Assembly: GCF_019312595.1 (NCBI RefSeq)
Contig: NZ_JAHWDQ010000001.1
Coordinates: 992,001-1,056,000 of the forward strand
Direction: 5' to 3'
Length of the DNA stretch: 64,000 bases
From: Zhongshania aquimaris
GTDB lineage: Bacteria > Pseudomonadota > Gammaproteobacteria > Pseudomonadales > Spongiibacteraceae
Positions 37,047 through 45,633 of the stretch are shown piece by piece. Position 1 is the stretch's first letter, and each line of letters begins with the position of its first letter. A program made the position numbers and the translations under genes. Under the pieces are notes generated by a model. That model did not search any database. It had not been told where the DNA came from and was given only the letters and a program-made list of their open reading frames with translations.

Positions 37047-37868
37047 CAACGCGCTTACCCGAACTCCCATCATGTCATCGTTAAAAATCAATTCCGCGCC
37101 AGCGTCATCTCGCGCCACTGCGCCATAACAAACATGCAGAGGCAGCAAGTGCTCTTCGCGAGGATGGCTAAATCTCGCCTGTGGCGCCGTCGCCCAATTG
37201 ATTAAACGACGCTCACGGTCACTTGGACTTATGGCTCTGTCCGTGCAGGTTTCGACTAGCCAGTCATCAAATTCAACGGCTCGCGCCGCCGCATCTACGT
37301 AAGAAAATGCCTGCAGATTGTGAAAGGACAATCCCGAGCCTATAAGTAACACGTTTTGTTCCCGGAGCTTGCGCAAAGCGTGGCCCATCGCAATATGCGC
37401 GGCGGGGTCGAGAGACTTTAACAAGGACAGCTGAATACAGGGGATGTCTGCCGCGGGGTACATCAAGGTCAGGGGCACAAACATACCGTGATCAAAACCA
37501 CGCGAGGCTTCAATCCGCACCGGAATTCCAGCTTCCTCCAGTAAGTCACGAACACTCTGGGCAAGCGCAGGGTTTCCGGCAGCAGGGTAGCGCAGCGCAT
37601 AACTTTCTTCGGGAAAGCCGTAATAGTCAAAAATCAATTCAGGCTTCGCTGCCCCTGTCACAGAGGCTTGATCAGCCTCCCAGTGTGCACTCACCAAGAC
37701 AATGGCCGAAGGGGCGCCCAATTGGGGCGCGACTCCTTTTAAAAATGCGCTAAGCTGGCGGTGCCCCGGATCCCCTAATAAGGGTAAAGGACCGCCGCCA
37801 TGAGGAATAAACAACACAGGGGCAAGCGCGGAGCCCGCCGCCGAAGGTTCTGAGCTTATGTGTGCCAC
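37035..37868 (-). CDS. DODA-type extradiol dioxygenase (LigB superfamily, YgiD-like)
   Basis: A 277-residue class III extradiol dioxygenase. Metal-binding and active-site histidines are visible at His23 (IPHGGGPL), His62 (VSAHWEAD), His127 (GFDHGMFVPL) and His183 (GSGLSFHNL). Sequence order and length match 4,5-DOPA dioxygenases such as YgiD. It opens catecholic rings; the natural substrate in bacteria is usually unknown. The following gene on the same strand is not related. The 3' end overlaps the convergent lipoprotein gene by 12 bp. Confidence 0.87.
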   Translation of the reverse strand: MAHISSEPSAAGSALAPVLFIPHGGGPLPLLGDPGHRQLSAFLKGVAPQLGAPSAIVLVSAHWEADQASVTGAAKPELIFDYYGFPEESYALRYPAAGNPALAQSVRDLLEEAGIPVRIEASRGFDHGMFVPLTLMYPAADIPCIQLSLLKSLDPAAHIAMGHALRKLREQNVLLIGSGLSFHNLQAFSYVDAAARAVEFDDWLVETCTDRAISPSDRERRLINWATAPQARFSHPREEHLLPLHVCYGAVARDDAGAELIFNDDMMGVRVSALLWR

Positions 37869-37884
37869 TAGGTTTTACCCGCCA

Positions 37885-38448
37885 TTAATATTCACTCCAT
37901 GTCAGCGCCGACGCGGTCAGGGCTGACTGCCAATGCGCCATCATTTGCTCGCTGTAAGCCACCAAGATAATTTCGTTAACGGTGGCGTTATCCCCACACC
38001 CCATGACACTGCCATTGATGGCCGCAACGGCGACGTGCGTAGCCGCTTCGTGCGGGTAACCATACACTCCGCAGCTAATAGCCGGGAACGCGAGACTTTT
38101 TACCCCCAGCTCATTTGCGATGTCTAGGCAGCGCTGATAACACGAGGCCAATAACGCCGGCTCATTCCTTAATCCACCTCGCCAAATAGGCCCGACCGTG
38201 TGAATAACAAACTTGGCAGGAAGCAGAAAACCCGGACTAAATTTAGCATCGCCCGTGTCGCAGCCACCCAACCCGCGGCAATAGATCAATAACTCCGGAC
38301 CCGCCGCGGCGTGAATTGCGCCATCGACACCGCCGCCGCCCAACAGGCTATTTTTCGCAGCGTTCGCAATAGCGTCTACGCGCAAACCACAAATATCCCC
38401 TTTGAATAACTTAAACTTCGTCACTGCCCGCACTTTCAGTAAATTCAT
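37885..38448 (-). CDS. Macro-domain protein (O-acetyl-ADP-ribose deacetylase-like)
   Basis: About 187 residues forming one macro domain: [19 protein letters not shown], then [26 protein letters not shown] and [12 protein letters not shown], all characteristic of the YmdB/MacroD-like group that removes ADP-ribose or O-acetyl-ADP-ribose adducts. The usual N-terminus begins close to FKLFKGDI, so a GTG at 38424 is a real alternative to the ATG at 38448. Either start overlaps the 3' end of the upstream hydrolase gene (by 14 or 38 nt), implying coupling. A role in ADP-ribose turnover is expected. Confidence 0.88.
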   Translation of the reverse strand: MNLLKVRAVTKFKLFKGDICGLRVDAIANAAKNSLLGGGGVDGAIHAAAGPELLIYCRGLGGCDTGDAKFSPGFLLPAKFVIHTVGPIWRGGLRNEPALLASCYQRCLDIANELGVKSLAFPAISCGVYGYPHEAATHVAVAAINGSVMGCGDNATVNEIILVAYSEQMMAHWQSALTASALTWSEY

Positions 38449-39688
38449 CACGCTTCATATACATAAGCAGGGTTTGATAAACCTGCGGATCGTTCAATAA
38501 ATCCATATGATTTATGCCCCGTGCAAGCCAACAATTTTCTGCGGCAAAACCCATATCGGCGCTCGGCTTTTCATGGCGCCCCAGCGCGCTGGCAACTGTC
38601 ACTAATCCATCCCCAAGCACGTCGTCACTATAATTCACCGCGTCGCCAATCGTCGCCGCCGCAATCGCATAGCAGGGAACCTTTTCGGGTATGCTCTGCA
38701 GGCAGCGCTGATCACCGGCCATCGCAAATCGATCACGATTATTCCAATCTTCATCAATAATATTACCGTAGCGCAGATCGGTAATGCCGCTGCTGCGGAT
38801 TTTTGCCAAGCGCGCAAAAGGTGCACAGAAGGGGTTGCTGTCTAGTATCACGTCGATCCAATTGCCACCGCGCTCAAGCAAAGCGCCGTGGTGGGGCGTA
38901 CCTAGACAAATTAATTTGCGCAGCTGCGCGGGCCAAGTGTGGCCGCCCTGCTCCCCGTAATAGTAGGCACTGCGCGACACCAAGCCCCCCATGCTGTGGG
39001 CAATAATATAGAGCTCCGCACCACTTGGAGAGTGTGATGACAAAGTCTGTAAAAGATCCGCTAACTGACGCCCGTTCTGCGATACATGCAAGCCAGAGTT
39101 ATAGCGGAGGTAAATAGGTGTAATGCCGAGATCCCGCGCCAGAGCTTCGCCATGATCGTGGCCGCGACGCAGCCACTGCAAATCATTCATACATAAGCCG
39201 TGGATAAAAATAGCAACTCGACCACCGGCCCTAGTCATAAACTCGGCAGTATCTTCGACTGCCAACTTCTTGCCATTGCTTCGCAGACTCATCGCAATGG
39301 CGAGGGGATTTCGTTTGTCGTTTAAGTGATCACCCAAAACGCCGTTTAAAGCTGACACTACCGCACCGTGCCCTGGCGAGCGATCCTGCTCGCCAATGGA
39401 CTCCGTCAAATGTCGTATCAACGCCTCTAAGCCCAAACCAACTAAGCCGTTTATGCCCCTGATACTGCGATACACCAATCCGGTAATGCCACGAGTGCGC
39501 GGTGTAGGTTTCGTATTAGTGCCTGAGATCGAGTCAGTAGCTGAGTCTGCCGAATCTAAAGTGCCACCCAAATTGAGAATCGCGTGATGTAAACCTTCGG
39601 CAATATTAGTGACGCCGGAAATCGCGTCGATAGTTAGGCGACCGACACCAAGAAGATCTTTAGAGTGGCTTACTAGGGGGTTTTGCAT
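38411..39688 (-). CDS. Lipase-like alpha/beta-hydrolase (PGAP1/GPI-deacylase-like fold)
   Basis: About 425 residues. A ~150-residue N-terminal region of amphipathic character ([20 protein letters not shown]) precedes a hydrolase domain with the oxyanion segment [10 protein letters not shown], the nucleophile elbow [14 protein letters not shown] (Ser232 from the ATG at 39688), [12 protein letters not shown], and a late [12 protein letters not shown]/His region. This pattern is seen in membrane-associated lipases of marine gammaproteobacteria; the substrate is unknown. No signal peptide. The N-terminal helices may dock to membrane or lipid droplets, which is speculative. It overlaps the macro-domain gene. 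Confidence 0.82.
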   Translation of the reverse strand: MQNPLVSHSKDLLGVGRLTIDAISGVTNIAEGLHHAILNLGGTLDSADSATDSISGTNTKPTPRTRGITGLVYRSIRGINGLVGLGLEALIRHLTESIGEQDRSPGHGAVVSALNGVLGDHLNDKRNPLAIAMSLRSNGKKLAVEDTAEFMTRAGGRVAIFIHGLCMNDLQWLRRGHDHGEALARDLGITPIYLRYNSGLHVSQNGRQLADLLQTLSSHSPSGAELYIIAHSMGGLVSRSAYYYGEQGGHTWPAQLRKLICLGTPHHGALLERGGNWIDVILDSNPFCAPFARLAKIRSSGITDLRYGNIIDEDWNNRDRFAMAGDQRCLQSIPEKVPCYAIAAATIGDAVNYSDDVLGDGLVTVASALGRHEKPSADMGFAAENCWLARGINHMDLLNDPQVYQTLLMYMKRDEFTESAGSDEV

Positions 39689-39832
39689 AGCATTTTTACC
39701 GCGAGCCCCTGCCAATCAGCAGGGCACGCCAGAATGGAAACCAAAGGCCTACAAATAAACTGATGGGTACCCAGCACTGACGGCGGGGTGGAGGCACAAT
39801 ATAGTCATTAGCACGGACGTCAGCGCCAATGA

Positions 39833-40099
39833 TCACACGCCAATACTGGCGAGCTTCACCATAATATCCTTTAATACCCCGGCCGTGGTCGGGTGCTCTA
39901 CCTCAAAGCTAGACACCAACTCCTCAAGCCGGTCCTGCAAACTACTGTCCTCCAACACAAATTGGGGGCCGCTGCCTAACTCGCGGTCAATATCGTCGAC
40001 CAGAGCGTGTAATTTCGCTCGATTAGCGTCATTTACTGCGAGCAGGTCAATTTCTTTTTGGAGCGTAACTAATTGCTCATGCAAGTGTTTTGGATCCAT
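39833..40099 (-). CDS. DUF4404 family small protein
   Basis: An 88-residue acidic, largely helical protein beginning MDPKHLHEQLVTLQKEIDLL, matching the DUF4404 pattern of two helices ending in HPTTAGVLKDIMVKLASIGV. Function unknown. ATG at 40099 has GGAG 7 nt upstream; a longer frame to 40135 lacks one. Coiled-coil propensity in the first helix suggests oligomers. Confidence 0.78.
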   Translation of the reverse strand: MDPKHLHEQLVTLQKEIDLLAVNDANRAKLHALVDDIDRELGSGPQFVLEDSSLQDRLEELVSSFEVEHPTTAGVLKDIMVKLASIGV

Positions 40100-40190
40100 T
40101 GCTATTCTCCGCTGCGTTAACCTTGAGCATAGCAAGTCTCACCGGCAACGCACAGTCGAAGATGGCAATCTTGCGCTCGGCCTGTTCACA

Positions 40191-40667
40191 CTAATGACAA
40201 CTTCGCTTCAATAGACGCATGCTTTCTTGATAGCAGGCTTGTAACATTTCTTCTTCACCTGCCGCTTCATAGTGACGTGACAACATCTGCAGCGATATCT
40301 CCACGTTGCGGTGCAGCGACAAGCCTCTGCCCTGCGGGCTGCGCAGCACTTTTAAAAGATGATGGTGGACCGCCAGCAAGCAATGCCGTTGCAGGCAACT
40401 GTCGCGACAACGGCCAAAACACTCTGCCAGAAAATGACCCGACACCATATAGCGATCAATATTGCTAAGGCTTGGGTAATGGTCATTGTTAAGCAACATT
40501 TCGCTCAACTCAAAGCTACAACCCAAATATTTAAGCGCCGCCTGCCAATCCTTCTGAGCAAAGGCTTCGCGCCCTGCCTCCATCCACTCATCCCAGCGGT
40601 GCTCCGCCACAATCTTGCTGCGTTTAAGCTGCTGCCGGTGAGCCGAACATAAAAACTGCATCGCCAT
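40191..40667 (-). CDS. Cys/His-rich helical protein of unknown function, likely Fur-controlled
   Basis: A 158-residue protein with no signal or membrane segment. It is helical throughout, with a TPR-like pair (WMEAGREAFAQKDWQAALKY, then CSFELSEMLL) and an unusual number of Cys and His residues: CSAHRQQ at the start, ECFGRCRDSCLQRHCLLAV, and a following HHH. Similar short FLCxxHR proteins exist in pseudomonads as far as I recall, but none with an assigned function. AGGGG precedes the ATG. A perfect 25-bp Fur palindrome lies 36 bp upstream, so expression is probably repressed by iron. The Cys/His set could bind metal or an Fe-S cluster; that is inference. Confidence 0.75.
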   Translation of the reverse strand: MAMQFLCSAHRQQLKRSKIVAEHRWDEWMEAGREAFAQKDWQAALKYLGCSFELSEMLLNNDHYPSLSNIDRYMVSGHFLAECFGRCRDSCLQRHCLLAVHHHLLKVLRSPQGRGLSLHRNVEISLQMLSRHYEAAGEEEMLQACYQESMRLLKRSCH

Positions 40668-40702
40668 AGTGATCCCCTGTCATGTTCTATACGGGAGTGA
40701 TA

Positions 40703-40727
40703 TTAAATGATAATCATTATCATTTAA
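40703..40727. promoter_or_regulatory. Fur box, perfect palindrome
   Basis: TTAAATGATAAT-C-ATTATCATTTAA: two perfect 12-bp arms around a central C at 40715. It contains the GATAAT-x-ATTATC core of the Fur consensus. It lies 36 bp upstream of the unknown Cys/His-rich gene on the reverse strand (start 40667) and 128 bp upstream of the SDR gene on the forward strand (40856). The first is the more likely target; both are possible. Confidence 0.88.
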
Positions 40728-40855
40728 AGGCCTGGGTTTAATAATTTATGCTTTTAGCGACAAGTGGCGAATGACCAGTCAAAAGACCGAATTAGTCATT
40801 GCCCTAGCACAGCCACTTCGCGAGACTGACGGCAATAAAATAAAAGGATAAGACC

Positions 40856-41650
40856 ATGAGCATTCAACAATTATTTTCATTGCACAGCGACGTCGCCCTC
40901 GTCACTGGCGCGGGTCGCGGAATTGGCCGCGCTACCGCCATCGCCTTTGCAGAAAGCGGTGCCTCAGTGATTTGTGCTGCACGAACTCAGGCGGATATCG
41001 ATGCGAGTGCCGAACTTTGCAATGCCGCCTTGCGCAAATACCACCCCAACAGCAGCGCTAGGGCCGTGTCCATAAGCTGCGACGTCAGCGATGAAAGTGC
41101 GCTGGAAAACCTCGTCGCAAAAAGTATCGACGTCTTTGGCAAAATCACTATTCTGGTTAACAATGCCGGCGGTGCCTACCCCAACGATCCATTGAAAACC
41201 ACCGCCAAAACCTTCAATCGCGACTTTAACTTCAATGTCACCAGTGCGTTCAATCTCACTCGACTTTGCCACCCGTATTTGCTCGAACACAATGGCAGAG
41301 TCATCAATATTATTTCTGCCTCGTCGCGCTATTCCCAGGCCGGATTCAGCAGCTACGGAACAGCAAAAGCCGCTCTAGAACAACTGACTAAATTGCTGGC
41401 CGCTGATTTTGCACCCGCGATCCGAGTAAATGGTGTTTCACCAGGAACCATATTGACGGAGGCGCTGGGACAATATCTAAACGATGAAGTACAAGAAAAA
41501 ATGACGGCGCTTACCCCAATGAAGGCACTGGGGGAGCCGCAAGACATTGCCGCAGCCGCGTTATATTTAGCGAGTAACGCATCGCGCTGGGTAACCGGTA
41601 AAATTATTGAAGTAGATGGTGGTGCCGAATCGACCACTTGGCCGTTCTAA
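40856..41650 (+). CDS. Short-chain dehydrogenase/reductase
   Basis: A 264-residue classical SDR: TGAGRGIG (17-24), CDVSD, NNAGG, a Ser-rich active strand (ISASSRYS) and YGTAK with the catalytic Tyr/Lys, then VNGVSPGTI and VDGGAESTTWPF at the end. The cofactor loop followed by AART suggests NADP(H). It resembles hydroxysteroid and generic 3-oxoacyl reductase-like SDRs; the substrate is not decidable. AAAGGATAA lies before the ATG. It is a single gene downstream of the Fur box region. Confidence 0.87.
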   Translation: MSIQQLFSLHSDVALVTGAGRGIGRATAIAFAESGASVICAARTQADIDASAELCNAALRKYHPNSSARAVSISCDVSDESALENLVAKSIDVFGKITILVNNAGGAYPNDPLKTTAKTFNRDFNFNVTSAFNLTRLCHPYLLEHNGRVINIISASSRYSQAGFSSYGTAKAALEQLTKLLAADFAPAIRVNGVSPGTILTEALGQYLNDEVQEKMTALTPMKALGEPQDIAAAALYLASNASRWVTGKIIEVDGGAESTTWPF

Positions 41651-41832
41651 ACCTCAGTTTTTTTAAATCCCCCGCTTCCGCGAAGCTCAACGTGTACTTT
41701 TTAGTCGCGTTGCGATTGTGATTGCCGCTGCGTCCATGTGTATAATTGTCGCTGGTTTCATCTGCTGCCGCGACTCATCCAGCTTCGCGGGCCAGCTTCT
41801 CCTCTACTTAATCCGCAAGGGTATAAACAAAT

Positions 41833-42657
41833 ATGGACGCAAAAGCAGTAGAAGAATTGATCGCACAGTACGCACCCAATGCGGCCGCCATCGGGATACA
41901 AGCAGCCACTGCGCTAACCCTGCTACTGGTCGGTTACTGGGCCGCAAAATTTGTCTCCGGCCTCACCAGCAAAGCAATGGTAAAACGCAGTATCGACGCC
42001 ACGCTTACCAATTTCATCTCCAAGTTAGTGTTCTGCATTATCTTTGCTTTGGTAGCCATTCCGGCCTTAGCTGAAGCAGGTATTCAAACCGCATCCGTTA
42101 TCGCCGCCTTAGGTGCCGCCGGTTTAGCGGTTGGCTTGGCCTTGCAAGGCTCGCTGGCGAATTTCGCCGCGGGCGTATTACTCATCGCGTTTCGCCCATG
42201 CCGCGTAGGTGATTGGATCGATGCCGGCGATTGCTCCGGCACAGTGGAAAGCATTAGCTTATTTTCTACTATTTTACTTACCGGCGACTACAAACGCATT
42301 GTCATTCCCAATGCCAGAGTCATGAGTGGCCCGATCACCAATTACAGTGTCATGCCCCGCCGTCGGATTGATTTAGTTATAGGCATCTCCTACGACGCTG
42401 ACATGCGCACCGCCATTAAAATTCTAGAAAAACTAATTCAAGCTGACGAACGTATCCTTAAAGACCCAGCGTCAACCGTCGCTGTATCGGAGCTAGGCAA
42501 CTCTTCGGTCAACTTAATTTGTCGTCCCTGGGTTGCCACGGCCGACTATTGGCCAACGCGTTGGAAAATGATCGAAGACATCAAAACCGAGTTTGACGCA
42601 GCTGGCGTAGGCATCCCTTACCCGCAAATGGATGTGCACTTTCACAAGCAAGACTAA
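41833..42657 (+). CDS. mscS: Small-conductance mechanosensitive channel, MscS family
   Basis: A 274-residue channel with three membrane helices. The pore helix is visible as the Gly/Ala-rich LGAAGLAVGLALQGSLANFAAGVLL, here cited only in part: AAGLAVGLALQGSLANFAAG. The beta domain follows with FRPCRVGDWIDAG and VVIPN-like IVIPNARVMSGPITNYS. Length and order match Escherichia coli MscS. It opens under membrane tension to release solutes on osmotic downshock. Followed by a 13-bp hairpin and then a DUF481 outer-membrane protein gene. Confidence 0.92.
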   Translation: MDAKAVEELIAQYAPNAAAIGIQAATALTLLLVGYWAAKFVSGLTSKAMVKRSIDATLTNFISKLVFCIIFALVAIPALAEAGIQTASVIAALGAAGLAVGLALQGSLANFAAGVLLIAFRPCRVGDWIDAGDCSGTVESISLFSTILLTGDYKRIVIPNARVMSGPITNYSVMPRRRIDLVIGISYDADMRTAIKILEKLIQADERILKDPASTVAVSELGNSSVNLICRPWVATADYWPTRWKMIEDIKTEFDAAGVGIPYPQMDVHFHKQD

Positions 42658-42669
42658 ACGCTTTAACCG

Positions 42670-42704
42670 CTGACAGAGAGCGCCTGCGAGTCGCTCTCTG
42701 TCAG
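42670..42704 (+). terminator. Hairpin between mscS and the DUF481 gene
   Basis: Perfect 13-bp arms CTGACAGAGAGCG (42670-42682) and CGCTCTCTGTCAG (42692-42704) with a 9-nt loop, 12 bp beyond the mscS stop and 36 bp before the next ATG. No T-tract follows, so it may be a weak terminator, an mRNA-protecting stem, or a leader element of the downstream gene. Confidence 0.55.
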
Positions 42705-42740
42705 TCCAAGGCCAACATCTATCTCATCAAAAGGTACACA

Positions 42741-43475
42741 ATGAACTATTTTACTAGCACTCTGGTAGCTGCAGCTGCCACCGTGGCAGCCAACGCCGCA
42801 TTCGCCCAAGACGCGGCAACTAAACTCTGGAAAGGCGATGTCGAGTTTGGCTATTACCAGCAGGATGGCAATACTGAAGAATCCAGTGTTGTCAGCAAAG
42901 CCAATGGCAAACGCAAGAACGGTCAATGGACTTACGATATTTCTGCAGAGGCACAAAATAGTGAGACCACTGGCGTGAGATCTGCCGAGCGTTATTTTTT
43001 AAACAACCGCTTGGCTTATGACTTCAGCGAGTTCAATTACACCTTTGGTTACGCGTCTGCTGTTAAGGATCGCTTCAGCGGCTTCGTCTATCAAGCAACG
43101 GTGGCTGGTGGCTATGGTCGCCGACTATTAAAAAGCGACCGAATTACCTGGGACGCTGAAGTGGGCCCCGGTGCCCGTGTAAGTGAGTTTGAAACCGAAA
43201 GTGACGCCGGCGACGGCCAAATCACCGAAGCAATTCTTCGCATGTCGACCGACTTCGCTTGGGCTCTATCAGAAACCGCTACATTTGAGCAAAAGCTAAC
43301 CGTCGAAAGTGGTGACGAGAATACGGTTTCAAGATCGATAACATCATTAAAAACTAAAATAGTTGGTGGCTTAGGGCTAAAGATCAGCTACACCATGGAA
43401 TACAACGAAATAGTGCCCAACGACACCGTGCATATGGATCGCGAAACTGCGGTTACCGTGGTTTACAGTTTCTAA
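42741..43475 (+). CDS. DUF481 outer-membrane beta-barrel protein (YdiY-like)
   Basis: A 244-residue exported protein. Signal peptide with cleavage after ANAAFA, then the DUF481 pattern: WKGDVEFGYYQQDGNTEESS, KRKNGQWTYDISAEA, and alternating strands ending in an aromatic C-terminal residue (VVYSF), as in outer-membrane barrels. YdiY-type proteins are reported as acid- or salt-stress-related. It shares orientation with mscS, so an osmotic-response pair is plausible but not shown. A ribosome site AAAAGG lies before the ATG. Confidence 0.85.
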   Translation: MNYFTSTLVAAAATVAANAAFAQDAATKLWKGDVEFGYYQQDGNTEESSVVSKANGKRKNGQWTYDISAEAQNSETTGVRSAERYFLNNRLAYDFSEFNYTFGYASAVKDRFSGFVYQATVAGGYGRRLLKSDRITWDAEVGPGARVSEFETESDAGDGQITEAILRMSTDFAWALSETATFEQKLTVESGDENTVSRSITSLKTKIVGGLGLKISYTMEYNEIVPNDTVHMDRETAVTVVYSF

Positions 43476-43484
43476 ACGCACTTC

Positions 43485-43522
43485 CGATCGCTATTTTCGC
43501 GAACAAGCCAAATCAGCGATCG
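43485..43522. repeat. Inverted repeat downstream of the DUF481 gene
   Basis: Perfect 8-bp arms CGATCGCT (43485-43492) and AGCGATCG (43515-43522), 22-nt spacer, just after the DUF481 stop at 43475. It could stabilise or end the transcript. It has no T-tract, and the wide loop makes it a weak call. The rest of the 196-bp gap up to the Crp-like gene shows nothing else of note except C-rich runs. Confidence 0.3.
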
Positions 43523-43671
43523 AGAATCTAAGCCTAAGAGTGACATGACAAATTGCGCAGAAGTCAGCCATTTACTCATGTCATTCTTACATTTAAAAAG
43601 CGGCTCGGCCGCGCAGCGCCAATAAGAACTTTCCTTTCCACCCCTACCCCCCCTACTACCGCTAGCAAACT

Positions 43672-44367
43672 TTATACATAGCGATCTAACTCATCTTGCA
43701 GAGCGACGGTATTCATAACGCGAAGTTGCCCATATGCAAGCGCGATGGTGCCATCTGCCTCTAAGCGTTTTAACTCTCGACTAATGGCTTGCCGCGACAC
43801 ACCCAGCATTTTTGCCAGATCCTCTTGAGGAAGATGTACATTAATCAACACGCCGGGCTTGTCATCTTCCACGCCGTAAAACCTCAGCAACTCCAAAATC
43901 CGCTGTGCTAACCGTGCAGCCAAAGGAAAAAGTGCTACGCCTTCGACATAACTCAATGCCAAACGCAGCTTTCGGCACAGCATGGGAATAAAGTATTGGT
44001 ATAGCTCTGGCTTTGACTTGAGCAAGGCATTGAATCGCGCACTGGGTAAAAATAATACCGCGCAGTCACCCATTGCGAAGGCGTCGAGGCTTCGTGGCAA
44101 ACCATCCAACAGAGATACTTCGCCAATCCAATCACCAGGCTCCACCAACATGACCAGCAACTCTTTACCGTCTCGGCTGCTATTGCTCAGCCGAATGCGC
44201 CCTTGCACCACCCCAAACAGGCCATCTCCATCGTCACCTTGGGCATATACACACTCGCCATCGCTAAGTTGTTTTAGCACACTCACCGCCATTAACTCTT
44301 CCACTACATCTGCGGGCAAGCCTGACAGAAGCGGATTGGCGGCCAGAATTTCACGTTTATCAATCAC
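43672..44367 (-). CDS. Crp/Fnr-family transcriptional regulator
   Basis: A 231-residue regulator. Residues ~10-125 are a cyclic-nucleotide-binding-type barrel (SDGECVYAQGDDGDGLFGVV, GDWIGEVSLLDGLPRSLDA), followed by the dimer helix and a winged HTH with QEDLAKMLGVSRQAISREL. The Fnr-type N-terminal cysteine cluster is absent, so it is not an oxygen-sensing FNR; the ligand may be a cyclic nucleotide or another small molecule. It is divergent from a class II aldolase gene, with a dyad in the 141-bp gap. Confidence 0.87.
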   Translation of the reverse strand: MIDKREILAANPLLSGLPADVVEELMAVSVLKQLSDGECVYAQGDDGDGLFGVVQGRIRLSNSSRDGKELLVMLVEPGDWIGEVSLLDGLPRSLDAFAMGDCAVLFLPSARFNALLKSKPELYQYFIPMLCRKLRLALSYVEGVALFPLAARLAQRILELLRFYGVEDDKPGVLINVHLPQEDLAKMLGVSRQAISRELKRLEADGTIALAYGQLRVMNTVALQDELDRYV

Positions 44368-44391
44368 TATATAGGTCCGTTATGCTAGGGT

Positions 44392-44420
44392 CTGTTGGCA
44401 GTTATGCTGATATCCAACAG
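44392..44420. promoter_or_regulatory. Candidate operator between crp-like and aldolase genes
   Basis: CTGTTGG (44392-44398) and CCAACAG (44414-44420) form a perfect 7-bp dyad with a 15-nt spacer, in the divergent gap 25 bp from the Crp-like start codon. A TTGACA hexamer (44431-44436) lies nearby but no matching -10 was found at 16-18 nt. Operator function is inferred from symmetry and place. Confidence 0.35.
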
Positions 44421-44508
44421 TGTAACTTTGTTGACAGATTTTTCGATGCAAAACGTCGACACTGAGCTATAGATTAAAATTGCACCTAAAAAATAGGGAT
44501 CAACGCCC

Positions 44509-45270
44509 ATGGCAACAAACACTCCACTCAAAGATCGTGTCTCCGCAGAAGAATGGCAGCTGCGGATAGACTTGGCAGCGGCATACCGCCTTGTCGCTCT
44601 CTTCGGCTGGGACGATTTAGTTTTTACCCATATTTCCGCGCGGGTACCTGGTCCAGAACATCATTTCTTAATTAATCCCTACGGTATGATGTTCGAAGAA
44701 ATTACCGCTTCGTCATTGGTAAAAATAGATTTGCACGGCGAAAAAGTTGAAGATTCACCTTATCCCGTGAACCCCGCGGGATTCACCATTCACAGCGCGA
44801 TTCATCAAGCCCGTGAAGATGCCCACTGCGTTATGCACACCCATTCTCTAAATGGCGTCGCTGTGTCCGCTCAGCGCGACGGTGTACTCCCCTTGTCGCA
44901 ACAATCCACACTCGTATTAGCCAGCCTCGGTTATCACGATTACGAAGGCATTGCCTTGAGCGAGGATGAAAAACCCCGCTTAGTAGCAGATCTAGCAGAT
45001 AATACCTTTCTGATGCTGCGCAACCACGGTCTGCTTACCGTCGGCAACAACCCCGCGGATGCCTTCCTCTCTATGTATATATTTGAAGCCAGCTGTATGA
45101 TCCAAGTGCGCGCACTGGCGGGCAATCGCGATTTGACACCCATCAATCCCGCCATTGTTGATGGCGTAAAAGAAGCCGCCAGAATTGTTACCGGCGGACT
45201 TTTCGGCGGGATTGCCTGGCCTGGATTACTCCGCAAATTAGACCGCCAAAACCCCGGCTACGCAGAATAA
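44509..45270 (+). CDS. Class II aldolase/adducin family protein
   Basis: A 253-residue protein with the zinc-binding histidines of the family: His110 and His112 in VMHTHSLNG and His173 in MLRNHGLLTVG. FGWDDLVFTHISARVPG and INPYGMMFEEITASSLVKID are typical of the adducin-like branch, which is often uncharacterised and differs from fuculose-phosphate aldolase in the phosphate site. The family is known for aldol cleavage or related decarboxylation chemistry; this member's substrate is unknown. It is followed after 12 bp by an Mpo1-like gene with AAGGAG, implying an operon. Confidence 0.87.
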   Translation: MATNTPLKDRVSAEEWQLRIDLAAAYRLVALFGWDDLVFTHISARVPGPEHHFLINPYGMMFEEITASSLVKIDLHGEKVEDSPYPVNPAGFTIHSAIHQAREDAHCVMHTHSLNGVAVSAQRDGVLPLSQQSTLVLASLGYHDYEGIALSEDEKPRLVADLADNTFLMLRNHGLLTVGNNPADAFLSMYIFEASCMIQVRALAGNRDLTPINPAIVDGVKEAARIVTGGLFGGIAWPGLLRKLDRQNPGYAE

Positions 45271-45282
45271 AAGGAGCTCACT

Positions 45283-45606
45283 ATGACTACCACAAACAAG
45301 GATTTACAGCATTTTAATAGCTTTGCTGAATTCTACCCCTTCTATTTGGCAGAACACCGTAATACTACCTGCAGACGCCTGCATTTTATTGGCAGTACGC
45401 TGGTATTAGCCCTGTTAATCAGCGTAATTGCAAGCCAGCTCTGGGCCTTACTATGGCTAATACCGGTGATCGGCTACGGCTTCGCCTGGATTGGTCACTT
45501 CTTTTTTGAGCACAATAAGCCGGCCACGTTTAAACACCCGCTCTATAGCTTTATTGGTGATTGGGTAATGGCCAAAGACATGCTGATCGGCAAAATACCC
45601 TTCTAA
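45283..45606 (+). CDS. Mpo1-like (DUF962) membrane protein
   Basis: A 107-residue protein of the DUF962/Mpo1 family: FAEFYPFYLAEHRNTTCRRL, HFIGSTLV, two central membrane helices, and WIGHFFFEHNKPATFKHP, with the histidines that form the Fe(II) site in yeast Mpo1, an alpha-oxidation dioxygenase acting on 2-hydroxy fatty acids. AAGGAG precedes the ATG. Co-transcription with the aldolase is likely. A lipid alpha-oxidation activity is an attractive inference in this lipid-rich region. Confidence 0.83.
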   Translation: MTTTNKDLQHFNSFAEFYPFYLAEHRNTTCRRLHFIGSTLVLALLISVIASQLWALLWLIPVIGYGFAWIGHFFFEHNKPATFKHPLYSFIGDWVMAKDMLIGKIPF

Positions 45607-45633
45607 TCACCGCGCTATTTAGGGATTGAACCC

